64,000 bases of DNA from Agapanthus africanus (GCA_030015575.1 CM057338.1:310809827-310873826); one strand, 5' to 3'. Positions 12,573 to 24,962 are shown, numbered from the stretch's first letter. The notes: generated from the sequence alone by a model not told the origin. Made by a program: numbers and translations.

Positions 12573-13030
12573 CTCAACCATCCCAAAATCTCTCAAATAG
12601 TATTTGGGGAAGCAGGTCTTGGAGAGTGGATCCGCCATGTTAACTTCAAAATCTACTCTCCTTACCTCAATCCCTTGGAGATCAACCATTTCCCTGATCG
12701 GGTGATACTTGGCTCAGAATATGTCTGGAACGCTGATGGGACCTGCGTTCCTAGGCCAAATCCACAACTCCATTGTTGTCACAATAACAGTTATTGGACG
12801 CTCAATGGTAGGAACCTGGTTCATCTCATGAACAAGAAATGCCCAGACAGCCACTTTGGCAGCATCAATGGTAGCAATGTATTCAGCCTTTATCGTCTAA
12901 TATGCTCGGTATCTAGCTTGGAACTCTTCGAACATACCGTCCCTTTACTGAGAGTAAAGACAATGCCTGTGACTGACTCTCAGTCGAACTTATCACTCTG
13001 GAAGCTGGAACCAAGAACATTCATTTAGTG
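12573..13030 (-). pseudogene. A RNase H relic (copia), cut by B
   Basis: The minus-strand frame starting at 12689 reads VRRVDFEVNMADPLSK, the C-terminal copia RNase H motif, and then runs uninterrupted across the ctata junction into B's LTR as far as 12435. Upstream (13030-12700), broken frames give HEMNQVPTIERPITV and KAEYIATIDAAKVAVW, which match the RNase H core. B's insertion thus removed only the last codons of an already decaying gene. Confidence 0.75.
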
Positions 13031-13364
13031 CTTCTCAAGTACTCAAGAATGTCCTCCACAGCTGTCCAGTGATTCTCTCATGATCTGATTGATTCCTGAT
13101 CACTACACCTAGTGATTCATCTACATCTAGTCTGGTACATAACATCGCACACATGATAGAGACTACTTCCGAAGCATAGGATATCCCTTGCACGCGAGCT
13201 CTCTCCAAATCAGTCTCTGCAGACATCTTTTTGGAGAGAGTGATTCATGAGTAAGTGGACGAACCACCACGCTTAGAATCCTCCATACTAAACCCCTTTA
13301 GTATGGTGTTAATGTACCTGGATTTAGGACACTCCCAACATCCACTTAGATCTATCACCATAGA

Positions 13365-13655
13365 TCATAATCCACAAGATATGGTAGGTATCATCCAGAT
13401 CTTATATTGAGAATTCTCGTAATAAGAGGAGCTTGACCGAGTGTAGCATAGGAAACCATTTCCTATCAAGAGCATGTCATCTACGTACAATACGTGTAAG
13501 ATAACCTCACTCTCTACAACCTTCTTGTATATACAAGGTTCATCTACCATTTTGATGAAGTCAAACTCTTTGACTGTCACATCAAAACAGATGTTCCAAC
13601 TCCGCGATGCGCGCATTGATCCTGATGGACTTAAACATAGCTTTGAAAGTCTCAA
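13365..13655 (-). pseudogene. A reverse transcriptase relic (copia)
   Basis: A minus-strand frame of 96 codons contains MRASRSWNICFD, KEFDFIKMVDEPCIYKK and LYVDDMLLIG. The catalytic YVDD box is intact. Upstream parts (13656-13978) are frameshifted. It is homologous to B 4998-5225. Bases 13031-13364 are decayed pol between this and RNase H with no readable frame. Confidence 0.82.
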
Positions 13656-13978
13656 ATTTTCTATCTACACCAAGAATCTTCTCAAGATCCATTTTCTCCC
13701 AATAGGTTTTACCCCTTCAGGTGCAACATGCAAATTCATACTTTGTTGGTGTACATGGATTCCATCTTTGATCGCATAGCATCCAGCCTTTTCACAGAGT
13801 CGCCACTTGTGATGGCCTGTATGAACCTAGTTGGGCCATCATCTCATGATACAATCCTCGCCCCCACTATCACCGAGAAGACCGTAGTATCTCTCAAGTG
13901 GATGAGGAACCCTACCAGATTCACGGAGAGGCTGAGGTTCGTTGGAGACTAATGAATCTTTTGGTTTCACCAAAATCA

Positions 13979-14306
13979 TTAGCTGTTAGTTTGTCTAGCT
14001 GGAACACCTTCCAGTTCTACCTCATGACCACAAATTTCTTCACAAGAAATTCCTTTTCTAAAAAGGTGGCATGCTGAGAAACAAAACACCTTTTGCTCCT
14101 CAGTCAGGTAGAAGATATACCCTCGCAAATGTTTGGGATATCCTAACAAAATTATATAGAACTGACCTTGCCTCGAGCTTGTCCGGATTCTGTCTTTCAA
14201 CATAGGCCGGACAACCCCATATCTTAACTCGTTTAAGACATGGACTCTTCCCATTCCATATCTCATATGTAGTGGTAGACCCTGATTTGGAGGGAACCCC
14301 ATTCAA
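13979..14306 (-). pseudogene. A integrase C-terminal region, frameshifted
   Basis: Two overlapping minus-strand frames share one ancestral gene. One reads GKSPCLKRVKIWGCPAYVER and the other LGYPKHLRGYIFY, both parts of the region just downstream of the copia integrase core. At least one frameshift near 14160 separates them. They continue directly from the integrase core at 14303-14914. Confidence 0.75.
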
Positions 14307-14914
14307 TAAGTATGCAGCTTCTCAAGTGCATAACACCCAAAAAAAAAACAGGTGACTTGACAGTACTCATCATAGAGCGTGCCATATCTCATAGGGTGCG
14401 ATACCTCCGTCCCGATACACCATTGTGTTGTGGTGTATACGAAGGAGTAATCTGAGAGAGAATCACATTCTCCTTTTAGAAACTCCAGGAGCTCCATGCC
14501 CAAGTATTCTCCTCCTCGATCACATCGAAGTACTTTAATATTTCTACCCGTTTGGTTCTTAATTTCAAGCTTGTATTCCTTGAATTTCTCAGAAGCTTCA
14601 GACTTGTGTTTCAACAGGAACACATGTCCGAATCTCGAGAGATAGTCGATGAATGTAATGAAGTACCAAGAACCAACCTTGGCATTTATAGACATTGGAC
14701 TGAATACATCATCATGTATCCGTCCCAAGAGTTCAGTAACTCTTTCTCTATTTCCAGTAATCGGAGTATTGGTCATTCTACCTTTGAGACAAGACTGGCA
14801 AGTATCATAAGATGAAAATTCGAACAGATTCTCATACTCATCCTTATGTAACCTAGCTGGTCGTGTCGCATTGATATGACCTAGTTTACAAAGCCTTAAG
14901 AAGGATTCGTTCAT
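14303..14914 (-). pseudogene. A GAG-pre-integrase and integrase core, best preserved frame of A
   Basis: This open frame of 203 codons starts within the pre-integrase domain (FLRLCKLGHINATR), then shows CQSCLKGRM, the CxxC half of the integrase zinc domain. The core follows: IHDDVF holds the first aspartate, WYFITFIDYLSRFGHVF is the conserved hydrophobic block, and CDRGGEYLG holds the second aspartate. The frame ends soon after, so the catalytic Glu region is damaged. Integrase inserts retrotransposon cDNA. This copy cannot function alone. Confidence 0.85.
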
Positions 14915-14989
14915 TTCTGAACTACTCCTCTTGTGTGTGTTCTAGATACTTTGAACTGTGGTTTGATTTAGAATGTATATGCTATTATA

Positions 14990-15525
14990 TAACGTGCCTG
15001 ATCGAATCAACTCTTGATTCAGGAAAATGTTCACAGCATTATCCTCCAATACAGAATTATATCTTTCTTTAACTCATTAATGAAACCGATGTAATGTTGT
15101 ATATCAGGTCCGGTATGCAATAACATTCGTTCAGAATCAATATATTAATACAAGGTGATATCTGCCAACTGACTTGGCTGCAACATTTGCACCATTCTAT
15201 ACACTTAGAGACATATCACCCAATCCCAGTTCTCTACCTTTCTGTAACCCATGTAACATCTTACATATGCGGAACCTGATCTGGTATTACATATCCAGAA
15301 CGTAAAGGATACTGAGAAACAGTTCTCGGTAATGAACACACCCGAAGAATATACATCAACATGCTCATTTCTCGAATGGGTGGCATGGGAATCCGGATAT
15401 TCTCCTATTTGCTACTCGGACTTATAATAATTATAAGATAGAGCGGAACCAACGTTCCCTAGCTCAGTATAATAAGTAGGTTCGGTTAATGCATCCATAT
15501 TATTATTTTGATTAAGGCGTGACAT
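14990..15525 (-). pseudogene. A start of polyprotein: gag remnant
   Basis: On the minus strand an ATG at 15525-15523 opens a short frame (MSRLNQNNNMDALTEP...TELGNVG) that stops within about 40 codons. It matches B 7202-6811, where the frame stays open longer but lacks the ATG. The remaining 0.4 kb to the integrase is frameshifted. Position suggests gag, but no gag motif is visible. Confidence 0.5.
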
Positions 15526-15550
15526 GGTCGCTACCAGGAGAGAGAGAGAA

Positions 15551-15555
15551 GAAAA
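15551..15555. repeat. Target-site duplication of C, left copy
   Basis: The sequence gaaaa is repeated at 17699-17703 just outside the solo LTR. Confidence 0.88.
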
Positions 15556-17698
15556 TGTAAGTCCATGCTACCTCTCCCGGTACTTTCGGGCATGCGGAAT
15601 TTGGTGAAAAACAATTTTCTTAGAGGTGGTAACATGGACTCAAAACCCGGATCTTTGTTAAACATCTAACTAACAACCTAACTACGAGTTGCTAACTACT
15701 CGGTTAGGGGGTTATACCTTTCTTTTTCTCGAACTCCTTCGTCTTCAAGCTTCGATGGTCGTCCGAATCGGCTTCTCCCCGTCGTCTCCTTGCGCCGAAG
15801 ATAGATCCACCTGAAAGCTTCAACCTTTGGCTCCTTCTTCGAACTTTGAAGAAACTAGTTCACTCGGTTTGCTAAACCTTGTGAACTAGAGTGAGTAGAG
15901 AAGAGTTTGTATGGGATTTTATCTATGGTTCTTGGTTCTCAACTCATGAGACAAGTGAACCATAGAGTCAAGAGAGGGAGAGCAAGAGGAGGAAGATGAG
16001 AGCTCAAGAACAAGAGAGAGAATGAGCATGAAAGAATGAGAGAAGACTTTTCTCTCTTGGCTCTCATAATCCAAAACCATCATCACAAAAATAATAATCA
16101 AGTATTGTGTAAAATGGTTCAAGTCAAAATGGCTAAATCAATTCATGCACTCATTTCTCACAAAAGAAACAAGCAAGTAAAAAGTCTTTGCCATGAAATG
16201 ATAGCCATTGTCATCATGATGGTCAACTAGTCCAACCTAGTCAACCAGTCAACAAAGTCAACAAGTCAACAAAGTCAACCCCTCAACAACCATGTCACCA
16301 CAATACTTAATTAATATTATTCACATATCATATTCTCATTAGGGTTGAGCAAAAATTCAATGGTCAACTGTCAACGGTCAACAACCATAATGAGAATCCT
16401 CTGTCTCTGTCTCTCCGTCAACTGTGCATACACACCCGCATCCGCGTTCCGAGGAACACGAATGCACACTGGATAAATCCAATCCCAAAAGGTACACTAG
16501 GATCTGGCTTAAACCAAAGCCCGCTAGTGTAAACTGTCCGGACACTGTACGTGCACAAGTGCACGGATGTGACCGAACCCTGTCGCAAAACCATGCGACC
16601 TGTCGCAAAACCATGCGACCTCTACTCTTTTGCCTAAAGGCGAATAGCTTTCTGTGTGGGACTCTAAAGACTCGACACTACGCTGGCAGTGGGTTTAACC
16701 ACAGACCGCAAGCGGCACTAGCTGTGCGTAACGGTCCCCAGGTAGATGCCGACAAGAAGACTGACGAGGCGAAACCCATCTGAACTCCTACTGAGCCTGA
16801 ATGTGACATTCTCCGTACAGTCCGGTCTGTTCGTCTGATACATCGCATGGCGGGCCTAGGGGGCGGTAAACGTCAGTCCCCCAATAGCGGTACAAGTCGT
16901 ATCGGAGTGAAGCCCAAAACACCCTGAGATAACACTGGAAGCCTACTAGTATATCTCGTTTGCCCTGGCCAGGGACTACTCGTGTAATGGCTTTCCTAGA
17001 CACAGCGCGATGTCAACCCCCAATACCGGGAGAGACGAATCCTGTCTAACCGTCACTGCCTCCAAGTGCTTCGGGACTGCACCCAACTACCACCTGTTTG
17101 CACGACTCCTTTGAGCCGTGGTAGGGTAGTAATCAAAGTACAGTAGGAACACACTCGAGGCGAAGTGACAGTGTCAAATCAGCAGACTAAGCTGTACTCA
17201 TGTCACCTGGGAACTGATAACTGACGATAGGCATAATACCAACTAGTCAGTTCCCGACGAGTCCTGTCCAGTGTACTCGTAACCCAACGAGCACCCGCAT
17301 ACTCTCTCAAGTACGACGTACCGACGGCTGTGGGACAGACCGTCTCCCACACTGGGATGAGAAGCGCATGCGCTAGTCTACTCCGGAGTATCGATGCCCT
17401 GTCTCGATAGTCCTGCGACCAGGGACCTGCATAAGGATGTGCTTATAGATTACCCAGCCCTACTAGTGTGACTGCCATCACAACGCTGCTAATCAAGCAA
17501 AGATCCTAAGGGCTCCACTAATGTGTATAGGCGATATACTAAAATAAACACATGTACACATTGAAGTAGAAACAAACCAAGTAGCATACTACTATTTTGA
17601 GCAAGATTGTATATACAAGGTGAATATCCCAAGCTTCCATTAAGTAATATACAAACTAGTATGATACAGTAATGGCCTCTAGGGCATATACACTAACA
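15556..17698 (-). mobile_element. Solo LTR C of a third related copia element
   Basis: This 2143-bp block begins TGTAAG and ends CTAACA, is flanked by gaaaa duplications, and interrupts sequence that is continuous in element B (at about 7224-7230). Its right half resembles the LTRs of A and B, including the closing CTCTAGGGCATA..CTAACA, so it is the same lineage. No interior or second LTR remains, which indicates LTR-LTR recombination. It contains nine GTCAA cores (TTGAC on the element's strand) at 16222-16382 and a 20-bp tandem duplication at 16581-16620. Confidence 0.92.
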
Positions 17699-17703
17699 GA
17701 AAA
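17699..17703. repeat. Target-site duplication of C, right copy
   Basis: The sequence is gaaaa, identical to 15551-15555. Confidence 0.88.
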
Positions 17704-20680
17704 AACTCTGCGTGCGCTCTTGCATGATCAGATCGGTTATTATTTTATCTAATCAGGATGGCTCCCACTGTTTTAGTCAAATCTTCCTTCAAACCCTAAA
17801 AGGTATGACTAGCCGGGATTAACTACACCCTACAAGTTCGCCAATCTTTCGGCTAGGCCAGTGTCGGTACTTTGAGAGAGGTTCCCAGGGGCGTAACCCC
17901 GTTTTCCCAGGGGCGTAACCCCGTTAACACCTTTCTAGACACCTACTTGATCGTCTAATTGTAATGTGTAAAACTCTCCCAGGAGTAACTCTTACTCGTA
18001 GTGGGTATCGGGATCCAACTATCTCATAGAAGGTATGCAATCTCATTGCAAATTTCAACGCTTGAAATTCCCGATAATATTTTGCCCCTAGCTTCCTATA
18101 ACCTTGACGAAGGCCAACAAACCATAGGCCGCTAGTCAAGTTCAACCTGTACATTTCATGATTGAATTAAACCCACCCGCACGACCCTTGACGAAGGCCA
18201 ACAAAGTCGAACGACTACCCTAATCCAATCGCATCTCATGCTTAAGCAGATAAGCACTAGTTAGCTACCGCACACTATGCCTTAACGAAGGCCAACAAAC
18301 GTAGCACGAATACTTAGTAGCACTTATCTGAAATGATGGAGGGCTACGACGGGTTCTTAAGAAAACCCTTTGCATAATGAACTTGATCTCATTGTAGAAT
18401 CGAGTGATTTTGAAAAGGAGTGTTTTTAAGACTTTTACTAGTTTTGCTAAAGAGGTCACTCCTGGTGAAGGGTTCTTGGCTCTTTCCTTATCGAATAAGG
18501 TGCAGGATATTTCACAAATACCACTATGCAAAGCAAAAACTATAGAAGCAATCAAAAGACAAACCGAGTGGGTTGTAGCATCTGCCAGTTTCACTAAAGA
18601 GGTCACTCCTGGTGAAGGGATCTCAGCTCTTTCCTTATCGAATAAGGTGCTGGATATTCTACAAAGAATACCGCTAAGCAAAGCAAGAAATAGAGCTACC
18701 AGTTTTTAAACAAGTTTCTACAACATCTTTAGGTTTCTTTTATTTCATTAATCTCATTAATGAAGTCCCATTTATTATGCTTCCCAAGTATCACATATGA
18801 AACGAAAGCAGCAATATTAATTATATCTCATATATATAATATAGGCTTTCGTCAGAACATATCACAGTGATCATATCACAGAACGGCAGAAGATAACATA
18901 TGAAATATTGGATATATTAGGATTTCCGTGTTTTAAATTAAGCCAGTATAAAACACGGATTCCACGGTCGCGATGAATAGCCAAACCCGCATCCCTAGAC
19001 CCCTACGAGAGCGGCAAGCAACCCTTCCAATTCTAGAGTTAGGAGACCCGGCCTCGACACCTCGAGATGGTCTCCCACTGGACCCTAGAACCCGGTTACT
19101 TGTGCTCGCCGCCTTGGGTCTATCCTAATGCGGAAAAGTAAATAATATACATCAATGGTGACATCATCATCATCAACCCGAAAGTGCCCCAATAAAAGAA
19201 TATTACAATTAACCTTTTACATGAATGAAAATGAAAAACTCTCATCTCATATTAAAAACCCCGGCTATTCAGAACACAACGATCCAATATAACATATCAC
19301 AGCAACACATAACATCACATGTCATCAATGTAAGTAAATATGCGTATCCCAGTTGTCGTTGACATATAGCACCGAAACCGGCGATACACCACATATTACA
19401 CTTACGGTCGCAGAAAAGATAGTGAAAAACTATAACAATTGGAATCCGCAACCACCTTAAATATCATAAACCCAATGTATCACATACGTTGGATTTCATC
19501 CCTAACCAAATGAATTCCTTAGACATCACATGCCCAACAATTATAAACCCCACATTTTAGTCTCAATATTGAAAACACTTTCCAATAACTTATCGTGTAA
19601 TTCAACAAGATTCCCGATAACCTGATCGAATGCTCGTCGGAAACTTTAGTAGACGGCCGCACCCCCCGATGTCGTCGACGAAGTGCACTAAGGCGGAACA
19701 CCGCGGCCGCGAGCATCCGAACGGATGCTTTTGGCGACAGAGTTCTCCTACAGTCACTTGGTTGGGGCTATGGGGCGTGGCTAACTAGTAAAGTTATCCG
19801 GCGAGTATCCGCGTACACTACGTAATTGTGACGGATTTTTGATCAACATCAAAATCCCGTGGCAACCGATCAAATGAGACTAAACTATTATATTTATAAA
19901 ATTCAAACTAGTTATCACATAACCAATTTTGTGGATTCCAAATATTGTATCACAATCACAGATAGCTAGACGAAGATAAACTTTTTGATCGAATAATCAA
20001 ACACCCAAATTTTCCTAATAAGCTCAACACTTGAGCGGAATCTAAAAAAGCACCCAGAACATGCCACAGCACCTATGATCCAGCCGTAGAAGGGTCAACC
20101 AATGCATCACCTGTGGCACCGCTAAACTACCATAAACCCTAGGCTTTAGTGGCGGTTTTGACGGTCACAGAATCGAGTTAAGGTTTCGTTCTTCTAGAGG
20201 GTCCACAGAATCACCTGCATGATTTTCTGAATATTTTAAACTCGGAAAAATCCAACTCTTGGAAAATTTCCAGCGAGGCAAAATATGGGTTATTGATATC
20301 CGTTTGAACTTTTTAATATCGTCTAAATAACCCGAATACATGTTAGAATTACGAATATGAAACACTCCAAATTGCTTTTGCAAAAATTTAACATCACATG
20401 AAAATTTAGCAAAAACAAACAACACCTGAAACACCAAAACCAAGACCCTGGAACACTAAAAAAATTTGAAGCCCAGAAACCAAAATGGGGCCGGCCTAAT
20501 TCCGGCGAGGGGGGTGAGTTTTGTACTGTGTTAATGTTATATCACATACAACATTTTGCAGTTGTTTAAAAAAAATTTAGAGCCCTTTAAAAATTCGACA
20601 GAAACTAGGTCATCGTATCGGGTGTTTCAGAGTAGTTTCGGTTTAGTAATCCTAGCAAATATCGTCTAATTTTCTAGGAT
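17704..20680 (-). other. A long non-coding leader
   Basis: It is homologous along its length to B's leader (7203-10336). It keeps the 146-bp-period direct repeat (about 18446 and 18592), but the three TGACTGAGTCA motifs are replaced by TGACGAAGGCC-type sequence (about 18104, 18188 and, further decayed, 18282). No coding frame is visible on either strand. Confidence 0.7.
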
Positions 20681-20693
20681 GACTATGATACCA
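20681..20693 (-). other. A primer-binding site, mutated
   Basis: It reads TGGTATCATAGTC on the minus strand, one base inside the 5' LTR. The first eight bases match initiator Met tRNA and the rest has diverged. Confidence 0.8.
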
Positions 20694-20694
20694 C

Positions 20695-22901
20695 TGCAAG
20701 GTTACCTAGCACGACTACAAGGTTTCTGGAGGCATCGTCCATGCTATATTTAAATTTTTGTTGTTCTAGCTAACCCTAACTCTAGAATCGAAACTAGAAA
20801 ATCCGACGAAACTAAATGTAAACACTTTACATCTAAGTGAATAAGGGAATACAATCTTTGTAGACCGGTCCTTCACTTTTAAAACTCCATGTCGTAGTTC
20901 CTTCGCTGCAAGTTGTGAAGACCCGGACTCTACTAAGGGTTCACATGAAGGACCGAATAAGCATGCTCAATGCCTTCGAAGCCGAACATGATCTACGTCA
21001 AGGAGACTAAAGCACATGTTACCTCTTCACTAATGTGTGAAATTAGTGAAGCAAACACCCTAAACTAAATGGCTAATAGTAGAGGATGATGAAGTAGGAA
21101 GTGGTCTCACTTTAGATTTATTTTTCTCACAAGGTTTCATCACTTAGAAAAAAACTAGCAAGCTTTTTCTTAAGTGAGGAAGAAGATGATGAATGAAACT
21201 CATGAGGTTAGAAATGCAACCATGGTAAGTGTATGTCATGCACTAACCATTGTAGAGACTAAACTATAGCTATGAGTTAAGGGTTGGGTTAACAAATATC
21301 TTAAGCTAGACAAACAAATGGACTAAGTCAATGAAGACTACAAGCTTAACCATGACTCATTATCCAAGTTGTTTGAATTACTTAAAATAAATAAAACCCT
21401 AACTTTAACCTAGCATGGTGTGAGGCTCATACTTACATGTTGCATGTGTAACCTAGCATGACACAACAATATATATCACATATATATTTTGTGTGCAAAA
21501 ACAAAACAATACATTTAACATATATCACATATATATCAATGTATCATAAGTGAGAAAAATGAATACTCAAGTGAGCTAATATTAGTTAATGTAATGTAAT
21601 ATATCAAATATATAATTATACATTAAATTATTAAATCAACACTTGATTTAATAATCCGGCTATAATTCATATAACCGACTAATATCAACAGTAACAACAT
21701 ATCGAATCAACACTTGATCCGATAACTTGGCTATATCACATATAACCAATGCATATCACATTTCGCGAGAATAGAATACGGTATCACATACTCACATTAA
21801 TCTCGGTCCCGCACATATCACATATGTGCTCCTACTCCATTTCGCATGAACCAAGAAACCTCTGTGTAGGACTCTAAAGACTCGTCAATACGCCGACAGT
21901 AGGTGATGATCATATAAAACATCCACAAGCCGCAAGCGGTCTGCTAAACGTAACGGCCACCTGGGTATTGAGCGATTAGAAGATCAACAAGTAAGCCTGC
22001 TCACACTCCTGCGAATCCAATCTGTAACACTACCGTACAGTCTGATCTTTTTGTCTGATATGTCACATATCACAGCCTGGGGGTGGTATAACGTCAGACC
22101 TCAATAGCCTGATAAGTCATGCCGATGCAAGGTCCATAATGGTTCAAGAAACTACTGATAACACTCACCAGTAGTTCTCAGCACCCATGGCTAGAGATTT
22201 CTTGTTATGGCCAATTGAGCATAGCGTAACATCAACTCCCAATACCGGGAGAGACGAAACACCTCCTATCGCTCATTACCTCCATGTGACTTGGGACTAT
22301 ACCCAAAAACCACCTTTTTGCACGATCTCTTGACCGTGGTATGGTGGAAATCAAAGCACAGTGGGAATCACACAAGACTCTATGACAATCTCGGGGCTAC
22401 AGACTAACATGTACCAGTGTCACCCGAGAACTGCTATCCGACGATAGGTATAATACCATCTAGGAGTTCTCGGCGAGTCCGTTCAGTGTACCCAGTCTCC
22501 ACTGAGCACTCGTATACCTTCTCTGATGTCAAACACCAATGGATATGGGATCATCCATCGCCCATCTCATAGGTCGAGAAGCGTATACGCTAGTCTACTC
22601 TGGAGTATCGATGCCCTATCTCGATACTCCCATGATTAGGAACAATTATAGGGTGTACTTGTAGACTACCCTTGGCCCCACTAGTATGATCTCCATCATA
22701 GTCCTGGTAGCCAAGTACACATCCTAAGGGCTTTATCAACATGTGAGAGAGAGACAATAAGTGTACATGTTAAGATAAAGTGCAACCAGATAGCATACTA
22801 TCATATCGAGCAAGAAAGTCCTCCCTATATATGTCCACGCATCCACTACAATATAAATCCCATGTACAGTGATGGCCTCTAGGGCATACATATAACTAAC
22901 A
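20695..22901 (-). repeat. A 5' LTR
   Basis: This LTR of 2207 bp starts TGCAAG on the plus strand and ends CTAACA. The next five bases (22902-22906, tttgt) should be A's target duplication; its partner is left of the window. Confidence 0.9.
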
Positions 22902-23460
22902 TTTGTAGTATGGAATTAGGGTTTTGGAATTAAAAAATGAATTAAAATGCATTAAAATGAGGATAAATGAGGAATTGAAAGGTCTCTGCTTGATTGCAGA
23001 GCAATCAAATAGTGCAGGGGAGTTAGGGGTAGGGAAAGAGTCAAGTGTGCAAAGCACGGACAGCATTGGCAACAGGGGACCGTCGACGCCGGCCCAATCA
23101 AGGGTTCTGTCGGTAGATTTGGTGAGTAGAGCCGTCGGATTTGACTCACGTGTTCACACCAGAATATAAAACATTGTACACATGTTTATTTCTTCAGACT
23201 TTTCATTTTTATGTGCATTGCACGTGTAAACTTTTGTGCTTCCAAAAAGTTTAAAAAGAAAATCAGAAAAAAATTAATGTTTCTGATGTGATTCGAACAC
23301 ATGGGCTACGTCAAAGCAGTGCAAGGTTTTACCAGTGAGCTACAAGCTTGTTTCTTTCTGTTCTTAAACAATATATAGTTATAACTTGTACTCAGGCTTG
23401 TAAACTTCTTTCTATACATTAAAAAGAAAAATTTTGTATAGAAAATCCAGAGTCTTTACA
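22902..23460 (-). repeat. D 3' LTR, truncated by insertion of A
   Basis: It aligns with about 27640-28186. On the minus strand it starts TGTAAAGACTC just after an interior end resembling the gypsy block AATTTCAAGGACGAAATTT. The remaining 2.6 kb should lie left of the window beyond A. Confidence 0.85.
23274..23345 (-). other. tRNA-like Pol III module in D 3' LTR
   Basis: On the minus strand a box-A-like TAGCTCACTGG (23342-23332) is followed about 33 bp later by a box-B-like GTTCGAATC (23298-23290), then by a run of seven T at 23273-23267. The T arm is perfect (ATGTG, TTCGAAT, CACAT). The flanks do not form an acceptor stem, so this is a tRNA relic or mimic, not a tRNA gene. Homologous copies lie at 28000-28072 and 54545-54617. 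Confidence 0.6.
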
Positions 23461-23639
23461 TTCTACCCTCCTTATAAAAATTTCGTCCTTGAAATTTATA
23501 GAAGGAAGCTGTAACAGATTCAAGAAAATATGATTACAGCGGTGGTGAAAGAACTATTGGTATTGTGCCAAAAGTGCATGAAAATGTTTGAAAGAACGAA
23601 AGTATGCAAAAATTTGAAAAGGCTGAAAAGATGGGAAGG

Positions 23640-24800
23640 GATTTACCAGTGTTACCTTAACCTATAGTCTCGGCTTCCACGGCCGCCAAAGTGTAAGCCT
23701 GACGTCTCGACACATTTCTCTGTGCATGCTGGTACATCGATAGCTGACAAGGTAAAGGTGGTCAACATGAAGGTGGTGCAGGAAGGGCTAAACGAGTAGG
23801 TGAAGCTTGAATAACTGGTCTAGCTGCGGGGGCTGGGCCAGTTCGATTGTGTGAGAAAGTTCCTATAGTATGTGAGGATAATCCACATATCAGACAAAGA
23901 CCGTTTGCTCGACGGCAATCCTTGACTTAGTGTCCGGTCCTCTTACAATAGATGCAGAAGTTCGGTTCAGTCTCAGAAAATAATCCTCCTGGCCTCATAG
24001 CTGGTGCTGGGAGAGTTATCCTAGAAGAGGCTCCTCCAGTAATCTGATAGGCGGGACATTTCATCCCGACCGACTGTGGCATTCCCTTCTTCTTAATAAC
24101 AGCTTCATAGCGATGGGCAGACTTCAAAGCTACTTCATGTGTTAGGTATTCTCCCGTTGCTAGGGCAGCCTGGATCTCCGGGTCTAATCCTTGCTGGAAG
24201 CGCCTGGCTCTGATTTCTGCAGTAGAAATTAGATGGGCGGAAAATCTGCTGAGCATGGTGAATTCAGTATCGTACTCGTCCACTAACTTATCCCATATGG
24301 ATCCTTGTTCCAGGTGTATGAATTTCTGTTCTATCTCGAAGTGCGAGGTTTCTGGAAAATACTTGGCATCAAAGAGATCACGAAAATTCTTCTACTCTAT
24401 TGGCTGCTCAAGGAGGCTCTCCTCGGCCTTATACCAGATTCTGGCATTGTCAGTAAACTGGAGTTTCGCTATTCTGACCCAAGCCACTTCTGGAACATGA
24501 GCGGCGGCTAGGTCGTCTTCAATACTCTGGGCCCATTCCTCGGCCTCAAGTGGTTTCTCCTTCCCTGAGAAGTTGTTCGGATGTAACGCCCGAAATTGTT
24601 TCACTCCCGGTGCATCTGCTTCAGAGCGGATGAAACTCTGTTGAAGGAGAGCGGTCTGCTCCTGCAAAATCATGCTTTGAGCCTGCTGACCCTCAGTAAG
24701 CTTTTGATAGCCTCCAGAAGTATTGTCTTTCTGTGAGTAGAGCGGCTACTGTAGGTGGAGGTGGTAGAACGGTAAAGATAGGTGGCGGTGGTGTACTTCC
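23640..24800 (-). pseudogene. D gag polyprotein (gypsy), nearly open
   Basis: Minus-strand frame from 24673 downward: VKQFRALHPNNFSGKEKPLEAEEWAQSIEDDL and ARIWYKAEESLLEQPIEW-type retrotrans_gag sequence, one in-frame TAG at about 24391 where relatives have Trp, then YFPETSHFEIEQKF and EYDTEFTMLSRFS. A zinc knuckle starts CIYCKRTGH near 23930, followed by a stop, a second damaged knuckle and a protease-proximal tail (RRQAYTLAAVEAE, about 23715-23675). Gag forms the virus-like particle. The N-terminal part (24674-24800) is frameshifted and Pro-rich. Pol is absent: the next 0.2 kb runs into the polypurine region. Confidence 0.82.
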
Positions 24801-24962
24801 ATCATTGGTGTTAGGGTTGCTGGGAGAATCGATCAGCTTAGATAGAGAAGAAAGATTAAGATAGATTCAACGGAAATTGAATTGTAAGGAATGTAAAGTT
24901 GTTGAATCTCATATTTATTGTTATATATTGCTTATGACTTCATGCGAAATTGGACCTGCATG

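Larger units (their letters stand above)
1..22901 (-). mobile_element. Element A: Ty1/copia LTR retrotransposon, host of nested B and C
   Basis: Two direct repeats (1-2113 and 20695-22901) flank an interior with copia pol relics, all read on the minus strand. The 5' LTR is therefore the right one. A primer-binding site for initiator Met tRNA abuts it at 20681-20693, and a polypurine tract abuts the left LTR at 2114-2128. The interior is split by element B (2190-12567) and solo LTR C (15556-17698). Base 1 aligns with 20788, so about 93 bp of the left LTR lie outside the window. The LTRs differ visibly (about 14 differences in the first 200 aligned bases), so A is older than B. It sits inside the LTR of gypsy element D. 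Confidence 0.9.

Noticed and set aside
12675..13028. Plus-strand frame of 117 codons
   Set aside because: It is antisense to A's RNase H relic, whose minus-strand motifs explain the sequence.
23274..23345. Functional tRNA gene
   Set aside because: A and B boxes and single arms are present, but there is no acceptor stem and no good anticodon stem, and it recurs at the same place in LTR copies.
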